DNA from: an uncultured Candidatus Melainabacteria bacterium
Lineage (GTDB): Bacteria > Cyanobacteriota > Vampirovibrionia > Gastranaerophilales > Gastranaerophilaceae
DNA: 8,254 bases
Direction: 5' to 3'
NCBI GenBank assembly: GCA_934693215.1
Contig: CAKUVB010000072.1
Coordinates: 1-8,254 of the forward strand
The position numbers were made by a program, and so were the translations under genes. The notes below the pieces were generated by a model. The model made no database searches, was not told the DNA's origin, and saw nothing but the letters and a program-made list of their open reading frames with translations. Each line of letters begins with the position of its first letter. Within the stretch, counting starts at the first letter, position 1. Positions 4,981 to 8,254 of this stretch are shown one piece after another.

Positions 4981-6753
4981 ATGAAAAAAGATTATGATAT
5001 AACCAAAACAAAACTTGTGATATGGGATTTAGACGAAACTTTTTGGGACGGAACTTTATCAGAAGGTGGTATCAAGTTTAAAGAAAAAACACTTTTACTC
5101 ATTGAAGAATTAACAACCAAAGGAATAATGAATTCAATTTGCTCCAAAAATAATTTTATAGACGTAAAAGCTCAGTTTTTAACAAATGGTTATATGAAGT
5201 TTTGGCAGTTATTTGTTTTCCCATCTATTGATTGGACACCAAAAGGAATGCGAGTAAAAAATATCATTCAATCAATGAATTTGCGTGAAGAAAATGTCAT
5301 AATGATTGATGACAATGAAATGAACATAAACGAGATTAAATATTATTGTCCAAACATAATGTCTGCAACCCCAGAACAAATTGACAAAATCGCTGAAGAA
5401 TTATATCTGGTAAATGATTATGATTTTGAACACACAAGACTAAAAAGTTATAAAATTCTTGAACAAAAAACAAAAGATAAAACTGATACAAAATGCTCAA
5501 ACGAAGATTTCTTGAAGAATAGTGAAATAAAAATTTGTATCAAAAAAGATTGTTTAGAAAACCTTGATAGAATTGATAAACTTATACACAGAACTAATCA
5601 GCTTAATTTCACAAAAAAACGCACATCAAAAGATGACCTAAAGCAGTATTTTAATGATACCACTGTTTTTGATTCAGGGTATATTATTGTACAAGATAAA
5701 TACGGCAACTACGGTATATGTGGATTTTATGTACTGAATAAAACTACCAATACTCTTGAACATTTCTTATTCTCTTGCAGAATTATGAATATGGGTATTG
5801 AACAATTTGTTTATTCATACTTGAACTCACCAAAAATAGAAGTTGTACCTCCTGTATCTTCAAATCTTTCAACAAAATTTAATTGCGTAGAAATAGTTGA
5901 TAATTTAGAAATAAAACCAAAAGAAAAAGAGGACACTTCAAATCACATAAATATTTTATTCAAAGGTGCTTGTGATTTACATTCAGTGATTAGTTATATC
6001 ACAGGAGATTGCAATATTGATACTGAATTTCCTTATTGGAATAAACAGTTGCTATACATACTATCTCATACACATACAGCTTTTATTGAACAAACAAATC
6101 GACTTCCTCAAGAAAAATTGCTAGAATTATGCAAAAAATTCCCTTGTCCTAGTCCTGATGAATTTAAAACCAGATTCTTTGATAAAAAATATGATGCGAT
6201 TGTACTTAGTCTACTAACAACAACATACAGAGGTTTATACATAAACAAATTTGATGGCACTTATGCTGAATACGGTTATACAAACTGCGATATAACTGAT
6301 GAAAACAACTGGGATAAAGTTTTGTCATCTATTCCGGAGGAAGCAAAAGAACAGAATAAATTAATCCTAAAATCCTTCAAGAATGAATACACATTTGCGG
6401 GAAACCCTCCTATTGAATTAGTTATGCAAAACCTGAAATACATAAGAGAACATCTAGACCCTAAAACTCAACTTATTTTAGTTTTGGGTAGTGAAAAACA
6501 TACAGATAAATATCTTGAAGGATATGAAGGAATGGCTGAAAGACATATTATTATGAATAAATATGTTCGAGAGTTTGCGAAAAAATATGATAATATTGAT
6601 TTACTTGAACTAACCAATCTTATACAATGTGATGATGATTACAATGAATGTATAAACCATTTCTCAAGACGTGTTTATGCTGATTTTGCTAAAGAAATTG
6701 TAGAACTCGTTAATAAAAGATTAGGTAAAAAATATTTAGAAATAAAAGGGTAA
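4981..6753 (+). CDS. FkbH-like HAD-IIIC protein fused to an SGNH-hydrolase-like domain
   Basis: The 590-aa protein has three regions. Residues 10-145 are a HAD superfamily subfamily IIIC domain: D16-L-D18-E-T20 (motif I), SICSKN around 52 (motif II), TPK88 (motif III) and IDD (109-111, motif IV). Residues ~180-290 are the FkbH acyltransferase-like region with its signature HRTNQLNFTKKR (203-214) and the YGICGF strand. Residues ~322-590 resemble an SGNH hydrolase: FKGACDLHS (327-335) sits where the GDS block is expected, with Cys331 where Ser would be, and NHFSRR with His560 near the end. Family knowledge: FkbH proteins load glyceryl or related short acyl groups from a phosphorylated donor onto a carrier protein in polyketide and some glycan pathways. 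No carrier or synthase is nearby, so the pathway is unknown; surface-glycan acylation is one option. The ribosome site is AGGGGA, 8 nt before the ATG. The gene ends 6 bp from the convergent regulator gene. Confidence 0.85.
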   Translation: MKKDYDITKTKLVIWDLDETFWDGTLSEGGIKFKEKTLLLIEELTTKGIMNSICSKNNFIDVKAQFLTNGYMKFWQLFVFPSIDWTPKGMRVKNIIQSMNLREENVIMIDDNEMNINEIKYYCPNIMSATPEQIDKIAEELYLVNDYDFEHTRLKSYKILEQKTKDKTDTKCSNEDFLKNSEIKICIKKDCLENLDRIDKLIHRTNQLNFTKKRTSKDDLKQYFNDTTVFDSGYIIVQDKYGNYGICGFYVLNKTTNTLEHFLFSCRIMNMGIEQFVYSYLNSPKIEVVPPVSSNLSTKFNCVEIVDNLEIKPKEKEDTSNHINILFKGACDLHSVISYITGDCNIDTEFPYWNKQLLYILSHTHTAFIEQTNRLPQEKLLELCKKFPCPSPDEFKTRFFDKKYDAIVLSLLTTTYRGLYINKFDGTYAEYGYTNCDITDENNWDKVLSSIPEEAKEQNKLILKSFKNEYTFAGNPPIELVMQNLKYIREHLDPKTQLILVLGSEKHTDKYLEGYEGMAERHIIMNKYVREFAKKYDNIDLLELTNLIQCDDDYNECINHFSRRVYADFAKEIVELVNKRLGKKYLEIKG

Positions 6754-6759
6754 AAAATT

Positions 6760-7116
6760 TTAATACAATTCACCCCAGCGAATAATTTCTATAAAAATAG
6801 GAAACAACGAAAATCCCTTCTCTGTCAAGGAATATTCAACATGAGAGGCTTTATCATCTATTTGAATACGTTTTACTATCCCATTTGCTTGCAAATCTTT
6901 TAATGTAGATATTAAAATAGCATTTGTTATCTCTGAAACTTCTCTTTGAAGTTCACAAAAACGATATGATTTTTTCTTGAACAAAGCATATATTACAGGT
7001 AATTTCCATTTTCCACGTAATATTTTCAATATTTTTAAAACCTTTGAATTATGTTGTGGCGATTGTAATTTTGATAAAAATTCTTCTAATTCTTCATAAT
7101 CAATTTCTTTTGCCAT
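6760..7116 (-). CDS. HxlR-family winged-helix transcriptional regulator
   Basis: HxlR signatures are in order: LRGKWKLPVIYAL (the GGKW helix), YRFCELQREV with the ISTLKDLQANGIVKR recognition region, VEYSLTEKG in the wing, and a final WGELY helix. I start at the ATG 7116 (118 aa): GAGG at 7125-7122 lies 5 nt before it, whereas an upstream in-frame GTG (7122) would overlap that ribosome site. Family knowledge: HxlR proteins are dimeric repressors or activators that bind short inverted repeats, and several sense electrophiles or oxidants through an N-terminal cysteine just before the GKW helix. That cysteine is absent here; the only Cys is in the RFCEL helix. The gene is 50 bp downstream of pflA on the same strand and may be part of that operon. 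A palindrome over its likely -10 suggests autoregulation. Confidence 0.9.
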   Translation of the reverse strand: MAKEIDYEELEEFLSKLQSPQHNSKVLKILKILRGKWKLPVIYALFKKKSYRFCELQREVSEITNAILISTLKDLQANGIVKRIQIDDKASHVEYSLTEKGFSLFPIFIEIIRWGELY

Positions 7117-7136
7117 AAACACCTCAAAAAATTCAT

Positions 7137-7157
7137 ATTGTAGTATTAAAATAATAC
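7137..7157 (-). promoter_or_regulatory. HxlR-gene promoter with overlapping palindromic operator candidate
   Basis: Between pflA and the regulator gene, the minus strand shows a good -10, TACAAT (7142-7137), with only a poor -35. Overlapping it and covering the spacer is the palindrome GTATT-ATTTT-AATAC (7157-7143). The 17-mer GTATTATTTTAATACTA (7157-7141) is found exactly once more, at 1759-1775 upstream of tps. An inverted repeat over the core promoter is the usual position for autorepression by HxlR-type proteins. Confidence 0.5.
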
Positions 7158-7166
7158 CATACTTTT

Positions 7167-7919
7167 TTAAGATTTGCCAGCTTTTTTATTTTTATAAGCT
7201 TCAAGAATTATATTCCTTGCATTTATACCTTCTTCTTTCGTTAAAGGTGGAGTATCTTTTAAAGGATATTGTATTTTTAAATTATCGTATTTGGGTATCG
7301 CCATATCATGATAAGGCAATACATCAAGAGCTCTTATATTATTTAATTCAGCTAAAAATTCACCTAACTCTTTCAAATATACAGGATTATAAGTTATGTT
7401 TGGCACAACAACATGTCTAATCCATACTGGAATTTTGTTTTCAGATAAATATTTTGCAAAATCCAAAATATTTTTATTAGATACTCCTGTTAGTTTTTTA
7501 TGTTCCTCATCATTAATATGTTTTATATCAAGCAAAACCAAGTTTGTATATTTTAACAATTTATCAACTTGCTCGGTATTATTTCTATTAAACAAAAAAC
7601 CGGAAGTATCAAGAGCAGTATGTATATTCCTTATATGAGCCTGTTTAAAAAGCTCTGTAACAAAAGGCATTTGCAACATAGGTTCACCACCTGTTACAGT
7701 AATACCCCCACTTTTTACAAATTCTTTTACACCATTATATTTTTTTATAATTTCATCAACAGACATTCGTTTGTTTTCTGTTGTTGTCCAGCTATCAGGA
7801 TTGTGACAATATTTGCAACGTAAAGGACAGCCCTGGGTAAAGACTACAAATCTTATCCCCGGGCCATCTACAGTTCCACAACTCTCTATTGAATGTATGT
7901 TTCCAAATACTTTTTCCAT
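7167..7919 (-). CDS. pflA: Pyruvate formate-lyase activating enzyme (radical SAM)
   Basis: The 250-aa protein matches PflA in length and order of motifs. GTVDGPGIRFVVFTQGCPLRC lies near the N-terminus, with the 4Fe-4S/SAM motif C31-xxx-C35-xx-C38. TGGEP (76-80) is the SAM-binding GGE motif, and LLDIKH and the C-terminal LDVLPYHDM are family-typical. Family knowledge: it reductively cleaves S-adenosylmethionine and abstracts a hydrogen from the glycyl-radical site of PFL, switching the enzyme on under anoxic conditions. Its start lies 1 nt after the stop of the glycyl-radical-domain gene and has no strong ribosome site of its own, so translational coupling is likely. This coupling supports the small protein as its substrate. 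It acts in the cytoplasm. Confidence 0.95.
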   Translation of the reverse strand: MEKVFGNIHSIESCGTVDGPGIRFVVFTQGCPLRCKYCHNPDSWTTTENKRMSVDEIIKKYNGVKEFVKSGGITVTGGEPMLQMPFVTELFKQAHIRNIHTALDTSGFLFNRNNTEQVDKLLKYTNLVLLDIKHINDEEHKKLTGVSNKNILDFAKYLSENKIPVWIRHVVVPNITYNPVYLKELGEFLAELNNIRALDVLPYHDMAIPKYDNLKIQYPLKDTPPLTKEEGINARNIILEAYKNKKAGKS

Positions 7920-7920
7920 A

Positions 7921-8157
7921 CTACATTTTATTATGGAATGTTCTTGAAATTACATCGTCTTGTTGTTCTTTTGTTAATTTTATAAAGTTAACAGCATAAC
8001 CTGAAACTCTTATAGTTAATTGAGGATATTTTTCAGGGTGAGCCTGAGCATCAAGTAAAGTTTCTTTGTTGAAAACATTTACATTTAAATGGTGTCCACC
8101 TTTTTCTACATATCCGTCTAATATATTTATTAAATTTTCTTCTTGCATTGTAGCCAT
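7921..8157 (-). CDS. Free-standing PFL-type glycyl-radical domain (GrcA-like), 78 aa
   Basis: The whole protein aligns with the last ~75 residues of pyruvate formate-lyase: NILDGYVEKGGHHLNVNVFN, then HPEKYPQLTIRVSGYAVNF, then LTKEQQDDVISRTF. Gly53 in RVSGY is the radical site. Full PFL is ~740-760 aa and carries a two-cysteine active site in its barrel; that part is absent here. The ORF has its own ATG and an AGAAAGGA ribosome site (8174-8167, 9 nt spacer), so it looks like a genuine gene. GrcA/YfiD of E. coli is a known free-standing glycyl-radical spare part, but it is ~127 aa with its own N-terminal extension. This protein is just the domain and sits in the pflB position next to pflA. It probably docks into a separate barrel subunit. 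In the same frame, eight codons upstream, is a TAG that ends the preceding ORF. Confidence 0.9.
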   Translation of the reverse strand: MATMQEENLINILDGYVEKGGHHLNVNVFNKETLLDAQAHPEKYPQLTIRVSGYAVNFIKLTKEQQDDVISRTFHNKM

Positions 8158-8166
8158 TTTATATAG

Positions 8167-8174
8167 TCCTTTCT
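8167..8174 (-). promoter_or_regulatory. Ribosome-binding site for the glycyl-radical-domain gene
   Basis: AGAAAGGA on the minus strand, 9 nt before the ATG at 8157, lies in the short gap after the preceding amber stop. It argues that the small ORF is translated on its own and is not merely the severed end of a broken pflB. Confidence 0.75.
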
Positions 8175-8178
8175 TTAA

Positions 8179-8254
8179 CTAGTTCATGTTAGATTCACAG
8201 CAACCACAATCTAGTTGAATGTTTAAGTCACCCATGAATATTTCATCTTTACCA
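8179..8254 (-). CDS. C-terminal end of an unidentified ORF upstream of the glycyl-radical domain, cut by window
   Basis: Only 24 sense codons before a TAG (8181-8179) are visible. They start GKDEIFMGDL and end with a cysteine cluster, LDCGCCESNMN. The tail has no RVSGY motif and no resemblance to a PFL C-terminus. GKDE might correspond to the ALGK(D/T)(D/E)E stretch that directly precedes the glycyl-radical domain in PFL, which would make this the barrel subunit, but four residues are too few to rely on. It is co-directional with, and in the same reading frame as, the 78-aa ORF. Whether it is coding at all is supported only by the open frame and the operon position. Confidence 0.5.
   Translation of the reverse strand, partial: GKDEIFMGDLNIQLDCGCCESNMN

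Noticed and set aside
7217..7823. Three plus-strand open frames of 67-84 aa
   Set aside because: All are antisense to pflA, whose catalytic motifs fix the coding strand.
7921..8254. Simple frameshift or sequencing error in a full-length pflB
   Set aside because: The two ORFs are in the same frame, and about 100 nt without PFL similarity, including a stop and a ribosome site, lie between the possible GKDE match and the radical domain. A single indel cannot explain this, although a larger rearrangement could.

Overview
The window is strongly AT-rich and reads as accessory chromosome from a diderm (outer-membrane) anaerobe. The outer membrane is suggested by a two-partner-secretion (TpsA-like) exoprotein at the left edge. 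The anaerobic lifestyle is suggested by a pyruvate formate-lyase (PFL) activating-enzyme operon at the right edge. My best guess for the lineage is a gut, non-photosynthetic cyanobacterial relative (Gastranaerophilales / 'Melainabacteria'). This rests on overall feel, notably the FKGYDARPLK-type N-terminus of the pentein protein, and is inference only; Fusobacteria or other low-GC diderms remain possible.

Layout. (1) 1-1523, minus strand: the first ~507 codons of a large secreted beta-helix protein with a signal peptide and a TPS / filamentous-haemagglutinin N-terminal domain; the 3' end is outside the window. (2) 1524-2632: a gene-free kilobase. The part next to the tps start holds promoter-like sequence and a 19-nt palindrome. 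The distal part is packed with two families of palindromic intergenic repeats, including a 105-bp direct duplication. (3) 2633-4375, minus strand: a strong hairpin terminator, a 102-aa Ala/Lys-rich small protein with a Gly/Asp-rich tail, and a 411-aa pentein (agmatine/protein-arginine-deiminase-like) enzyme. (4) 4449-6753, plus strand: a GNAT acetyltransferase followed by a 590-aa three-part FkbH-like protein (HAD-IIIC, FkbH acyltransferase-like domain, SGNH-hydrolase-like domain). (5) 6760-8254, minus strand, read right to left: the last 24 codons of an unidentified ORF, a 78-aa free-standing PFL glycyl-radical domain, pflA, and an HxlR-family regulator that ends tail-to-tail with the FkbH-like gene.

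How the genes may work together. The right-hand cluster is a PFL module: PflA (radical SAM) would install the glycyl radical on Gly53 of the small protein, which must then pair with a separate barrel subunit. The upstream ORF, cut by the window edge, is the obvious candidate. The HxlR protein probably regulates itself: a palindrome (GTATT-ATTTT-AATAC) overlaps the -10 of its likely promoter. The same 17 bases recur exactly about 5.4 kb away, upstream of the tps gene, which raises the possibility that the regulator also controls the exoprotein. The GNAT and FkbH-like proteins look like enzymes for an acyl-modified surface or secondary metabolite, but no carrier protein or polyketide synthase is visible.

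The most interesting points are the split PFL arrangement with an in-frame amber codon, the shared HxlR-type operator candidate, the small TSG-motif peptide beside a pentein enzyme, and the stand-alone FkbH-SGNH fusion.
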